NCBI GenBank assembly: GCA_023252195.1
Contig: JAHEXI010000011.1
Span: 1 to 64,000, forward strand
Direction of reading: 5' to 3'
Source: Pseudonocardiales bacterium
Lineage (GTDB): Bacteria > Actinomycetota > Actinomycetes > Mycobacteriales > Pseudonocardiaceae
Length of the DNA: 64,000 nucleotides
Below, piece after piece: positions 8,635 through 16,818 of the stretch. Numbering within the stretch: the first letter of the stretch is position 1; each line of letters begins with the position of its first letter. Under the pieces are notes generated by a model. The model had not been told where the DNA came from, ran no database searches, and saw nothing but the letters and a program-made list of their open reading frames with translations. Position numbers and translations under genes: made by a program.

Positions 8635-9405
8635 ATGAGTTCGGTGGGAAGTAGCCGCGAGCAGTTGCTGAGCCGGGCATTCGTTGGGCTCGCCGACACC
8701 CTGGTTGATGACTACGACATCATCGAGCTGCTGGACCGGCTGGTGAGCTACAGCGTCGAGCTGCTGGCCGCCGACGCCGCCGGGATCATGCTGGCCGACT
8801 CCCACCGAAAACTGCGGGTGGTGGCGTCCTCGCGCGAGGACGCCAAGGTGATGGAGCTGCTGCAGCTACAGTCCCACCAGGGCCCCTGCATGGACTGCTG
8901 CCGCACCGGCGCGCCGGTGAGCGTCCCGGATCTGACCGACGCGAGCGGACGGTGGCCGGTGTTCGCCGCCGCCGTTGCCGAGCGGGGAGCTTACCGGTCG
9001 GTGCATGCGCTGCCGCTGCGGCTGCGTGGCGAGGCGATCGGGGCGATGAACCTGTTCCACGGCCAACCGGGGGCCCTACCCAAGGCTGACCTGGCGTTGG
9101 GACAAGCGCTGGCCGACGTCGCCACGATCGGGATCCTGTCCGAACGCGCCATCCGCAGCAGCGAGCTGATCACCGAACAGTTGCAGACCGCGCTGAACAG
9201 TCGGGTGATCATCGAGCAGGCCAAGGGAGTGCTCGCCCAGCTCGGGAACCTGACCATGGCCGCGGCCTTCGACCGACTGCGCCGCTACGCCCGCACCCAC
9301 AACACAAGACTGTCCGAAGTAGCCCGCCAGGTCATCGAGACCGACATCGCCACCGACGTGCTCGACGTACCCGCCGTACGGAGCCAAGCAGCCGACCAGA
9401 GGTGA
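8635..9405 (+). CDS. GAF-ANTAR domain regulator (second of pair)
   Basis: The 256-aa product has a GAF domain (about 10-165; AADAAGIMLADSHRKLRVVASS, HQGPCMDCCRTGAPVSVPDL, HALPLRLRGEAIGAMNLF) and a C-terminal ANTAR domain (about 185-240; VIIEQAKGVLAQLG, AFDRLRRYAR). The QGPCMDCC segment gives it closely spaced cysteines that could support metal or redox sensing; the neighbour has only one Cys at the same place. It probably acts on RNA as an antiterminator. ATG 8635 follows GGCGGAGGG and is preferred over GTG 8608. Confidence 0.88.
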   Translation: MSSVGSSREQLLSRAFVGLADTLVDDYDIIELLDRLVSYSVELLAADAAGIMLADSHRKLRVVASSREDAKVMELLQLQSHQGPCMDCCRTGAPVSVPDLTDASGRWPVFAAAVAERGAYRSVHALPLRLRGEAIGAMNLFHGQPGALPKADLALGQALADVATIGILSERAIRSSELITEQLQTALNSRVIIEQAKGVLAQLGNLTMAAAFDRLRRYARTHNTRLSEVARQVIETDIATDVLDVPAVRSQAADQR

Positions 9406-10269
9406 AGTCGGCCATCACGGTCTCGCGTTGTTGACGGGGCTAAATCGCACGCCAACAGCACACTGCTGGTCTGCTTGTTGCGGGACGACGTGAACGACAC
9501 CCGATCCGGCGGCGCGGACCTCCGCAGGATGCGCCGACCGGACCGTGGGCTCCTCGATCCCCGAATGCAATCGAGGTGCTGGAAAGGATACAGGGAGAAT
9601 TAGGAATCGGGCGTCGGCTCCCCGGTGACGCGTTACCTCACCGTCGCTCGATTCGGGGTGTACGGCAGTACTGGTGAAGGGTGGTGTGACGTGTCGGCTT
9701 GCCGCAGGAATGGCGAGCACAGCATCGGGGTATCCCGTCACGTCGGCGAGTTAATGGCAGGTGCCTCCCCGTCTATGGGGCTCGCCCTGCTCTCCCCCGT
9801 TCCTTCACACCCGGCAAGCCTCTGCGTCGACTCGGCGGGGTCACGGGTGGCGCTTGCGCCATCGCGTCAGCGACGCCATCGGCGCCCTTGATGCCGCCGG
9901 GGCGGCGTAGGACGATCCCGGGGACTTGTGAGGGGACGGAGACCCCCGGCTGGCCACCAGCGACGTTGGATGTGTCCGGAGAGTGGCTGCACGTCATCCG
10001 CTCTTAGTCGCGTCGGTTGTGTCGGCGCACCTGCCGGGGACGCTGGCCGTGCGACCGGGCCGCGGCCGAGCACGGCCCGCAGGGCCGCGCGCAGTGTCGT
10101 GGTTCCGGTCGCACGACCAGGTGACAACCGCGCTACCGATGGATGCGTGCGCCGGCGCAGCCGGCGCACTTGATCCCACAGAGGATAATTCGGCAACACA
10201 CACGGTATAACGCGTGTAACGCGGTGCCACAACGTGTGTGGTCCCGGCTGGCGCTCGACAGGCTCGAAA
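9406..10269. other. Gene-poor stretch before the integrase relic
   Basis: Only short overlapping frames occur. A near-palindromic ACACACGGTATAACGCGTGTAACGCGGTGCCACAACGTGTGT area around 10196-10240 precedes the relic. I cannot assign a gene. Confidence 0.4.
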
Positions 10270-10470
10270 GTGGATCTCCGCGAGGCGTTCGAGAACGCCG
10301 GGTTCGGCTGGGCGACGAGTCACATCCTGCGCAAGACGAGGGCGAGCATCATGGATGCCAATGGGTTGACCGCCAGGGAGATCGCCGACCAGCTCGGACA
10401 TTCCCGCACAAGCCTGGCCCAAGATCGCTACCTAGGTCGCAAGGTAGCCAGCACGCACGCCGCAGCGGGC
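10270..10470 (+). pseudogene. C-terminal fragment of a tyrosine recombinase (integrase)
   Basis: The frame carries the catalytic C-terminal part of a phage/ICE integrase: LREAFENAGFGWATSHILRKT (the H-x-x-R box), LTAREIADQLGHSRTSLAQD (the LGH box) and the tyrosine in DRYLGRKVAST, ending in the usual RKVA-AAA tail. The N-terminal SAM-like domain and the first catalytic arginine are missing, and no start with a ribosome binding site precedes it. It is a relic of an element distinct from the one at 13.4-16.8 kb, whose integrase has a different C-terminus. Confidence 0.75.
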
Positions 10471-10487
10471 AGGGGTTCACGAGTCGC

Positions 10488-10685
10488 TCAGTCGAACTCC
10501 CCACAGCGCACCGCAAGCAGGAACGGCACCCACCCAGCTCGCGGGACTCTTAAGATCGAACCGCTCGGGTTCTTGCTGTCGCGCACTGCGTGCTCGTCGC
10601 CGTCGAGGAGTGCCACCTCCACGCATGCGCCGCCGGTCCCGTTGCTGTAACTGCTCTTGCGCCAGACGGCGCGTCGAAGATCCAT
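10488..10685 (-). CDS. DUF397 domain protein
   Basis: This 65-aa protein has the family hallmark: an initial WRKSSYSNGTGGACVEVA, then VRDSKNPSG and a closing W-x-FL-x-V. DUF397 proteins are small actinobacterial partners of XRE/DUF5753 regulators; several pairs govern development or antibiotic production, and the DUF397 member may bind or antagonise the regulator. The gene lies 30 bp downstream of such a regulator on the same strand, the usual arrangement. Confidence 0.9.
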   Translation of the reverse strand: MDLRRAVWRKSSYSNGTGGACVEVALLDGDEHAVRDSKNPSGSILRVPRAGWVPFLLAVRCGEFD

Positions 10686-10715
10686 GGTGTCACTTCCGAT
10701 GATGTATCGCTCGCC

Positions 10716-11579
10716 CTACAGCTGTGATGCAAGCGTAGTCATCAGTTGCAGGGATTCGTCAGGTGCGAGCGCGCTGGTGACCAACTGCTCGAAGATGGCG
10801 GTATACCGCCTGATGTCGGCAGGCCGTTCGAGATACAGCGCTCCCAAGTGATGTTCGAGGTACACGCAGTTCATGACCTCGGCGTCAGCGAACCGCAGCA
10901 GGGTGAAGGCCGAGCCGATCGACGGATGCGCTCCGGTGCCGAAGGGCAACACGACAACAGTGATGTGCGGGGATTGGGCCACTTCGACGATGTGCTGCAG
11001 CTGCTCGCGCATCACGTTGGAGCCACCGACCATGTGATGCAGCACGGCTTCGTCGAGCACGACACGCAGGGCCGGCGATCGAGCGGCGAAGAGCCGTCGC
11101 TGGCGGGCGGTGCGGACCTCGACCAGCCGCCCGATGTCCTCATGATCAGCGTTGGGAGACGCCGCAGCGGTGATCGCCTGGGCATAGGCGGGGGTCTGAA
11201 ACAGTCCGTGCACCAGCCCGCTCTCGTACGCCCATAGCTCCTCGGCGTCTTCTTCGAGACCGAGATAGCTCCGCACATAGTCGGGCACCGTGTCGCCGTA
11301 GGCCGCCCACCATCCGCGTTGGCTGGACTCACGGGCCAGGCGCAGCAACGTGTCTGCCTCGGGAGCACCGATGTTGTAGAGCTGGGTCAAGAGCCGGACG
11401 TGGGTGCCCTTGATCGATATCCGGCCGAGCTCGATCTTCGACAGTGTCGACGGGGCTATCTCCAGCCACTGGGCCGCTTCCTTCGGCGTCTTACCGGCAC
11501 CCTCACGTAGCCGACGCAGCTCAAGTCCGAGCTGTCGTCGACGGACCGTTGGTCCAGGGCTGTCACCCACGCGGCTCAT
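10716..11579 (-). CDS. XRE-family regulator with DUF5753 domain
   Basis: The product (about 287 aa from ATG 11579) has an N-terminal Cro/C1 helix-turn-helix (LGLELRRLREGAGKTPKEAA, then IAPSTLSKIELGR). The C-terminal DUF5753 ligand/partner domain contains the usual ESGLVHGLFQTPAYAQA, RTARQRRLF, LDEAVLHHMVGG and TVVVLPFGTGAHPS. Such proteins work with DUF397 proteins, here encoded immediately downstream. GTG/ATG alternatives 12 codons upstream add only an unconserved tail. Confidence 0.92.
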   Translation of the reverse strand: MSRVGDSPGPTVRRRQLGLELRRLREGAGKTPKEAAQWLEIAPSTLSKIELGRISIKGTHVRLLTQLYNIGAPEADTLLRLARESSQRGWWAAYGDTVPDYVRSYLGLEEDAEELWAYESGLVHGLFQTPAYAQAITAAASPNADHEDIGRLVEVRTARQRRLFAARSPALRVVLDEAVLHHMVGGSNVMREQLQHIVEVAQSPHITVVVLPFGTGAHPSIGSAFTLLRFADAEVMNCVYLEHHLGALYLERPADIRRYTAIFEQLVTSALAPDESLQLMTTLASQL

Positions 11580-12124
11580 TGTGTCGTGTCGCGCCCTCGG
11601 TGTCTCCACATTCACCCGATCAGGGCCATGTCATCACGACATGTCGTCCGATACGTTTCATCGCGGTTGGTGTCGCGATGCTTCGGTGTCGGCGACATCG
11701 GCAAGTCCACTCCGGGTGATCGCTCGCCCGAGCCTGCCCGGAGTGGGCGCCTTACCCGCTTCTGGAGAAGACGTGATGACCAGTCACCGCCGGCCGAGCC
11801 GGCTATCGAGGGTGTTCGGCTCTGGCCGTGCCGCATCGACCACGGTTCCTGCGCAACGCCGGCCGAGCATCGAGTTGGTGGACGCCAGCACGCGGGTCGC
11901 CCACCGGGTGACATCCGAACAACTGGTACTGGGGTGTCGAACCGGCGTTTCGTGCACCGCGTTGTGCGGCGTCCGCGTGCTAGCGGCGAGCCTCACGGAT
12001 CCCGGCCGCCGTCGCTGCTCAGCGTGCCAGTCGTGACACCACAGATCCCGGCTAGCCGCCGGTCGAGAACGCCCCCGACCCTCCTGGCGGCTAGCCGGTC
12101 CCACAGCTTCGAGGGCTGGCAGTC
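11580..12124. other. Gene-poor stretch, nothing recognised
   Basis: This probably includes the XRE gene promoter. The plus-strand frames here run antisense into the XRE gene and lack natural composition. Confidence 0.35.
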
Positions 12125-12415
12125 ATGAGTGACAGCCATGACGTTGCAGCGGCCAAGCGACTGCTCGACGTTGCCAGGGATACCGGCTTCGCCTTCGAAC
12201 GCCTGGCAGAAGGGCCGGATGCGCCAGTCGTCGGTGTACGCGAAAGCGTCGGATGGCACGACGAGATCTACCTGGCGGGCTTCTCTGACTCGTGCACGGC
12301 CATCCGTCGTCGCCGTTGTTCCCTCATCGTGCCGGGCGGTCTACCCGTAGCGGAGCGAGTGAACGGCGACGCCCTGACGGTCTTGCACACCGTCGTATGT
12401 GACTGGACCACCTGA
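12125..12415 (+). CDS. Hypothetical protein, 96 aa
   Basis: The product starts MSDSHDVAAAKRLLDVARDT and ends LTVLHTVVCDWTT. The middle part (VVGVRESVGWHDEIYLAGFSDSCTAIRRRRCSLIVPGG) has the regular strand-helix pattern of a folded alpha/beta domain. Short proteins like this, ending in a VLHTVxxDW motif, occur near mobile elements in Pseudonocardiales, but I know no function. The start is ATG 12125; no strong ribosome binding site precedes it. Confidence 0.5.
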   Translation: MSDSHDVAAAKRLLDVARDTGFAFERLAEGPDAPVVGVRESVGWHDEIYLAGFSDSCTAIRRRRCSLIVPGGLPVAERVNGDALTVLHTVVCDWTT

Positions 12416-12500
12416 CCCCCGATCTGGCCGCCGGTTGAGCCTGACCCCCGCATACGGACTCCTGGCGGCCACCCCTATTCGTGATTGCGGAGGTGGAATC

Positions 12501-12533
12501 GGACTAGTAGCGGACTAGCTCGGGACTAGCTCG
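12501..12533. repeat. Three tandem 11-bp direct repeats
   Basis: GGACTAGTAGC (12501-12511), GGACTAGCTCG (12512-12522) and GGACTAGCTCG (12523-12533) lie head to tail with a period of one helical turn. They sit about 85 bp upstream of the gene at 12617, at the start of the mobile element's control region. They could be iterons or an operator. Confidence 0.75.
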
Positions 12534-12616
12534 CGGACCCCCTGAAAGCAGGTGTGTCGTCGTTTCCTGGGTAGGCGGGTCACCGTGGCCAGCCACCCAT
12601 CAGGAGGACACGCGAG

Positions 12617-13066
12617 ATGCAGTTGGAGATCAACGCTGAGGGGGTGGACGCCGTGGTCTCTCGGGCGCTGCAGACCAGAAACGCTCACGACGATCGGCAG
12701 CAGGCCGACCGGGACACCGGCACGCCACTGCGGGTCAGTGAGCTGGTCGCGATTGTTGACCTGAGCGCGAAGCTCATCAAGGTCAGCACCGCCGACAGTC
12801 CGGGCCGGGTACTGTTCACCCTCACCCCGCACGATGCGTGTGCTACACCAGCGACGTCTGCGCACGAAACGAGACGCCCGAAACACCCAGCCGCAGTGCC
12901 ATTCCAGGCAGGGGCCCGACGCAGAAGTCCGCCGGATGCACCAGTACCACTCCGAGCCCATCAGCCACGCCGACCCAGGTGGATATTGAGCGGTCACGCA
13001 ACTCTCCAGACGAACCGTGCGTATGCGCCCAGCATATGTGAGGGCATCGCTATGCACACCCAGTGA
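12617..13066 (+). CDS. Hypothetical element-encoded protein
   Basis: ATG 12617 follows a strong AGGAGGACACGCGAG site. Residues 1-70 look like a folded domain (LEINAEGVDAVVSRALQTR, LRVSELVAIVDLSAKLIKVS). The remaining 80 residues are Pro/Arg/Ala-rich and may be read-through into non-coding DNA after a lost stop. No family is recognised. It lies between the tandem 11-bp repeats and the CATATGCGC dyads, so a role in replication or copy control of the element is plausible but unproven. Confidence 0.45.
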   Translation: MQLEINAEGVDAVVSRALQTRNAHDDRQQADRDTGTPLRVSELVAIVDLSAKLIKVSTADSPGRVLFTLTPHDACATPATSAHETRRPKHPAAVPFQAGARRRSPPDAPVPLRAHQPRRPRWILSGHATLQTNRAYAPSICEGIAMHTQ

Positions 13067-13122
13067 GCTGTCCATATGCGCGGTGCGCATATGGACACCA
13101 AGTACCGACGGGGCATATGCGC
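13033..13122. repeat. CATATGCGC dyads and repeats in the rep control region
   Basis: A perfect 13-bp inverted repeat (13069-13081 and 13085-13097, arms TGTCCATATGCGC, 3-bp spacer) is flanked by single copies of the core: GCATATG at 13033 and GCATATGCGC at 13113-13122. A GTATGCGC variant is at about 13021. This cluster looks like binding sites for a dimeric regulator or replication initiator. Confidence 0.7.
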
Positions 13123-13137
13123 TGCTTTGTTGGCGAT

Positions 13138-13163
13138 TTGACACTCTCGGTGAGAGCGTGTCA
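13138..13163 (+). promoter_or_regulatory. Promoter -35 overlapping an operator-like dyad
   Basis: TTGACA (13138-13143) is the start of an imperfect dyad, TGACACTCTC / GAGAGCGTGTCA (13139-13148 and 13152-13163). No good -10 follows, the best being TCACTG after 17 bp. A repressor at this dyad would block transcription toward rep. Confidence 0.35.
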
Positions 13164-13306
13164 CTGTCCGACAAGACCAAACCTGGGAGGTGATGCCACA
13201 GAAGAGACAGGCGAGCAGCCCTAGAGCAATAACCTAATCGGAAGAACCACGGGCATGGGTCACGTGGCGAGAACACCTATGCCCATTTCCTGAAAACGAA
13301 ACACTG

Positions 13307-13354
13307 GGCGCAGAAGCGGAATCTCTGGCTACCAACCTGATCCGCTTCTGCGCC
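13307..13354 (+). promoter_or_regulatory. Strong hairpin upstream of the rep operon
   Basis: GGCGCAGAAGCGGA (13307-13320) pairs perfectly with TCCGCTTCTGCGCC (13341-13354) across a 20-nt loop, 28 bp before the small ORF at 13382. No T run follows, so it is more likely an attenuator, an antisense-RNA target or a mRNA stability element than a classical terminator. An alternative is a replication origin hairpin. Confidence 0.55.
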
Positions 13355-13381
13355 ATCCACCCGAGTCAGGAGTGAATACCG

Positions 13382-13621
13382 GTGAGGATACACAGAACCA
13401 CCAGATCGGGCACAAGCCCCCACCCGATCCCCAGGACAACCCCAACAGACAGCAGCGTCCGATCTGACCACCGACGGGCACCCGTGCCCGCAGTCCTTGC
13501 CTACTGCGGCCTCCAGGCCACCCTCGCGGTCTGCGCGCTGATCTGGCATCCCGATGCCACCAGAACCATCCCACTCGCCGCGCTACGGCACGCCGTCAGC
13601 GAAGGGGAGGTGAACACCTGA
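13382..13621 (+). CDS. Small protein coupled to rep
   Basis: This 79-aa frame starts at GTG 13382. Its second half (VPAVLAYCGLQATLAVCALIW, then HPDATRTIPLAALRHAVSE) contains one probable transmembrane segment. Its stop overlaps the rep start (TGATG), so translation is coupled. pSAM2-like elements often have small, poorly conserved ORFs here, some of them spread proteins with membrane segments, but I see no specific match. The first 35 residues are basic and look unstructured. Confidence 0.5.
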   Translation: MRIHRTTRSGTSPHPIPRTTPTDSSVRSDHRRAPVPAVLAYCGLQATLAVCALIWHPDATRTIPLAALRHAVSEGEVNT

Positions 13622-15270
13622 TGGCCACCCACGACCCCGAACCCCTCGACGCCGGGCGGATGACCCGAGCACAACGGGCCGCACTACCGCTCAGCACCGA
13701 GGTGGCCCAGGCCCTGGCCGAACAGCACGGCGTCTGCATCCGGCCACTGGCCATGCGCCGCATCGACACCACCACCGGCCGCACCGACATCGTGCCCGTC
13801 GCCTGCGGCTCTACCCGAGAAGACCAATGCCGACCCTGCGCGGACAAAGCCCGGCGGCTGCGGATGACCCAGTGCCGCCAGGGTTGGCACCTCGACACCG
13901 AACCGGTCACCGACCGGCCCAAGCCCACTGAGGACCACAAGGCGCTGATGGCCACCCGAGCCGATCTCTGCGCCGTCTACACCGAATGCAAAGCCATCGG
14001 CGACGAGATCACCTGTGAGCAGATCGCCGACTCGGTCGCCGAACTCGACACCGACCTCCGCGCCGCCGGGGTACGCGGTCGGCTCACCCCCCTCGATCCC
14101 CCACCCAAGCCGGTCAAGCGCTCCACCCGGCGCCGTCAAGACGCCCCGGACCTGCCTCGCCGCCCCATCGAGCGGCGCACGGTAGGGCGGGTGTTCGCCG
14201 GATGTTATCGGCCCTCGACCTTTCTCACGCTCACCCTCGATTCCTACGGCCGCGTCGACAACGAAGGGGCAGCGGTGGATCCGGACCGGTATGACTACCG
14301 GCGAGCGGCGCGGGACGCGGTTCACTTCCCGGCCTTGGTGGATCGGTTCTGGCAAAACACGCGGCGCTGTGTGGGGTGGGAGGTGCAGTACTTCGGCACC
14401 GTCGAACCCCAAAAACGGGGCGCGCCGCATTTCCACGCCGCCATCCGCGGGACCATCCCCCGCGCCGATCTGAAAGCGATCACCGCGGCGACCTACCACC
14501 AAGTGTGGTGGCCCGCGCACGATCAGCTCGTCTACACCGGCGAGCGGCTGCCGACCTGGGACACCAGAGCCAAGACCTTCACCGCCCCCGACACCGGCAC
14601 ACCGCTGCCCACCTGGGAACAGGCCTGCCAGGACCTGACCGAGCCCGCGCACGTGGCGCGGTTCGGGGAGCAGGTGCACGTCAAGGGCATCCTGGGCGGC
14701 AGTGAGGAAGCCGGCCGCCACGTCGGCTACCTCACCAAATACCTCACCAAAACCATCGGCCAGGCCGCTGGGCTCGGCGAACACGCCACCGACGCCCAAC
14801 GCGACCATGCCCGCCGGTTGCACGCCGAACTCTCGGTCACACCCTGCTCACCCCGGTGCCCGATCTGGCTGCTCTACGGCATCCAACCCCAAGGCGCCCG
14901 ACACTCCATGACACCCGGCCACTGCAAGGGCAAAAACCACCAGCCCCAGCACCTCGGCATCGCCGGACGACGCGTCCTGGTCTCCCGCAAATGGTCCAAC
15001 AAAACCCTCGACGACCACCGCGCCGAACGCGGTGAATTCGTTCGGCAACTTCTCCATGCAGCGGGCACCCACCCCGCCCACGGCCCTCAAGACGGCCCGT
15101 ACCAGTGGGAACGACCCGCACCCACCGACCCCGACATCCCACCCCGACCCGTCCTCCTCCTCCAGGCCGTCGCCGAACGACAGCGATGGAAAGCCGAATA
15201 CACCGCCGCACAACTCACCACCAGCGACCCACCACCCGACAACCGTTCAGCAACCGAGGAGGCCGCGTGA
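13621..15270 (+). CDS. Replication initiator, RepSA family
   Basis: The 549-aa product has an N-terminal Cys cluster (CGSTREDQCRPCADKARRLRM, about residues 61-80) like a zinc finger. The HUH motif PHFHAAI is near residue 269 and follows the strand GWEVQYFGTVEPQKRGAP. A candidate nicking tyrosine lies in VGYLTKYLTK (about 367-376). The C-terminal domain includes CKGKNHQPQHLGIAGRRVLVSRKWSNKT. These are features of rolling-circle initiators of pSAM2-type actinobacterial integrative elements, which nick and rejoin the excised circle at the origin. The length is normal for the family and the gene appears intact. It overlaps xis by ATGA. Confidence 0.93.
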   Translation: MATHDPEPLDAGRMTRAQRAALPLSTEVAQALAEQHGVCIRPLAMRRIDTTTGRTDIVPVACGSTREDQCRPCADKARRLRMTQCRQGWHLDTEPVTDRPKPTEDHKALMATRADLCAVYTECKAIGDEITCEQIADSVAELDTDLRAAGVRGRLTPLDPPPKPVKRSTRRRQDAPDLPRRPIERRTVGRVFAGCYRPSTFLTLTLDSYGRVDNEGAAVDPDRYDYRRAARDAVHFPALVDRFWQNTRRCVGWEVQYFGTVEPQKRGAPHFHAAIRGTIPRADLKAITAATYHQVWWPAHDQLVYTGERLPTWDTRAKTFTAPDTGTPLPTWEQACQDLTEPAHVARFGEQVHVKGILGGSEEAGRHVGYLTKYLTKTIGQAAGLGEHATDAQRDHARRLHAELSVTPCSPRCPIWLLYGIQPQGARHSMTPGHCKGKNHQPQHLGIAGRRVLVSRKWSNKTLDDHRAERGEFVRQLLHAAGTHPAHGPQDGPYQWERPAPTDPDIPPRPVLLLQAVAERQRWKAEYTAAQLTTSDPPPDNRSATEEAA

Positions 15271-15482
15271 TGACGAGCGAGGACACGCTCCCTGCGGGCC
15301 GACCGGACACGCGGCTGCTCACCGTTGATCAGGTGGCTGAGTTGTTGCAGATCAGTCGGTGGACCGTGTACCGCCTGATCTGGGCGAATGATCTCCGATC
15401 TGTACAAATCGGACGATGTCGCCGCGTTCCCCGGGAGTCTTTCGATGCTTATCTCGCTCGATTGATTGGTGAGGCAGCGTAA
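15270..15482 (+). CDS. xis: Excisionase (MerR-like winged helix)
   Basis: The 70-aa product has the helix-turn-helix of small Xis/AlpA-type proteins: LLTVDQVAELLQISRWTVYRL, then the wing IGRCRRVPRESFDAYLARL. It bends DNA at the attachment sites and steers the integrase toward excision. ATG 15270 overlaps the rep stop and follows GAGGAGG. The gene overlaps int by one base (TAATG), forming the compact rep-xis-int unit. Confidence 0.93.
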   Translation: MTSEDTLPAGRPDTRLLTVDQVAELLQISRWTVYRLIWANDLRSVQIGRCRRVPRESFDAYLARLIGEAA

Positions 15483-16750
15483 TGACCAGCTCAGCGGGTG
15501 CGACTCGGCGGCGAAAGCCCGCCCGAAAGGCGAACGGCTCAGGGACGATCAAAAAACGCAAGGACGGGCGGTACGAGGGTCAAATCTTCGTTCGCACGAC
15601 GAGCCGGGAGTTCAAGCGGATCAGCGTCTACGGTCGTAGCTGGGAGGAGTGCGACGAGAAGATCACTCGACTTAAGTCCGACAATTACGCGGGTGTGGGC
15701 GCGTCGGTGAGCAGCTACACCGTCTCCCAATGGCTGAGTTACTGGCTTGAGGACGTGGTGAAGCCCGCTCGCAAACCATCGACCTACGTCGGGTACGAGG
15801 TCGCGATCAGACTGTACCTTGCGCCACAACTCGGCAAGATCAAGCTGACCGCACTTAAGACTGCGGACGTCCGAGGAATGCTCAACCGAATTCGGCAACA
15901 ATGCCAGTGCTGCGCTCAGGAGTGGGACGCCAAGCGGCCAGAGACCAAGCGCCGATGCTGCTCAGTCGGCAACTGCTGCCAACGTGTTCCAAACCCGGCC
16001 CGTGCGCATCACGTGTTCCGGACGCTACGCGCCGCGTTGGGCGTCGCGGTCGCCGAAGAAGTGCTGACACGCAACGTCGCGAGCTTCGCAAAGCCAACCC
16101 GGCCCCGTCGACATCGGTTCAAGACATGGAGCGTCGCCGAAGCGACGACCTTCCTCGCCGCAATTCGAGAGCACCGACTGTATGCCCTATTTGCGGTAGC
16201 TATCGCGCTCGGCATGCGGCGCGGTGAGGCGCTCGGACTGCGCTGGGAGGACGTAGACCTTGTCAACAGCACCATGACGATGGCGATGCAGTTGCAGCGG
16301 GTCGCGGGCAAACTACGGCACGACGAGACCAAGACCGACGACTCCACCCGTGTCGTCGCACTCCCCCGGCCATGCGCGCAAGCGCTACGGCGACATCGAG
16401 CGCAACAGGGGGCCGAACGGTTGGCAGCTGGTGACCGGTGGACGGACTCCGGTCTCGTCTTCACCACGCGTAAGGGCACGCCCATCGAGCCGCGCAACAT
16501 CAACCGCACGTTCGATGCGCTCATCGCCAAGATCGGCGTAACCCGAATTCGCTTTCACGATCTTCGGCACTCGTGCGCGACGCTCTTATACGCCCAGGGC
16601 GTCGATCTTCAGACGATCCGGGACCTGCTCGGGCACAGCTCGATCGGCGTGACAAGCGCGATCTATGTCGACGTGCTCCGGGAAGTCCAGCGCGATGCGG
16701 TCGACCGCATCGGCCACCTCTTCGGGCCGGACGATCAGACCGACACATGA
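15482..16750 (+). CDS. int: Site-specific integrase, tyrosine recombinase
   Basis: The 422-aa product has an N-terminal arm-binding domain (SGTIKKRKDGRYEGQIFVRT), a SAM-like core-binding domain (about 78-140; VSQWLSYWLEDVVKP), and the catalytic domain. In the catalytic domain the first arginine is in GMRRGEALGLRW (about 243), H-x-x-R in FHDLRHS (about 359), the LGHSSIGVT box follows, and the tyrosine is in AIYVDV (about 393). All catalytic residues are present. A Cys-rich insert (about 139-163, CQCC, CCSVGNCC) splits the region between the two domains and could bind zinc. The gene ends 68 bp from tRNA-Asn, its probable target. Confidence 0.95.
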   Translation: MTSSAGATRRRKPARKANGSGTIKKRKDGRYEGQIFVRTTSREFKRISVYGRSWEECDEKITRLKSDNYAGVGASVSSYTVSQWLSYWLEDVVKPARKPSTYVGYEVAIRLYLAPQLGKIKLTALKTADVRGMLNRIRQQCQCCAQEWDAKRPETKRRCCSVGNCCQRVPNPARAHHVFRTLRAALGVAVAEEVLTRNVASFAKPTRPRRHRFKTWSVAEATTFLAAIREHRLYALFAVAIALGMRRGEALGLRWEDVDLVNSTMTMAMQLQRVAGKLRHDETKTDDSTRVVALPRPCAQALRRHRAQQGAERLAAGDRWTDSGLVFTTRKGTPIEPRNINRTFDALIAKIGVTRIRFHDLRHSCATLLYAQGVDLQTIRDLLGHSSIGVTSAIYVDVLREVQRDAVDRIGHLFGPDDQTDT

Positions 16751-16818
16751 CCAACAAGTGCGGTCAGAACTGCGGTCAAGGCCGGTCTCTACCGGGATCG
16801 GTCCTCGTATTGTGGCTG

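Noticed and set aside
13684-14823. 379-codon minus-strand ORF
   Set aside because: It is antisense to the RepSA gene, has a Gly/Val/Arg-biased composition and no motif; the plus-strand HUH protein explains the open frame.
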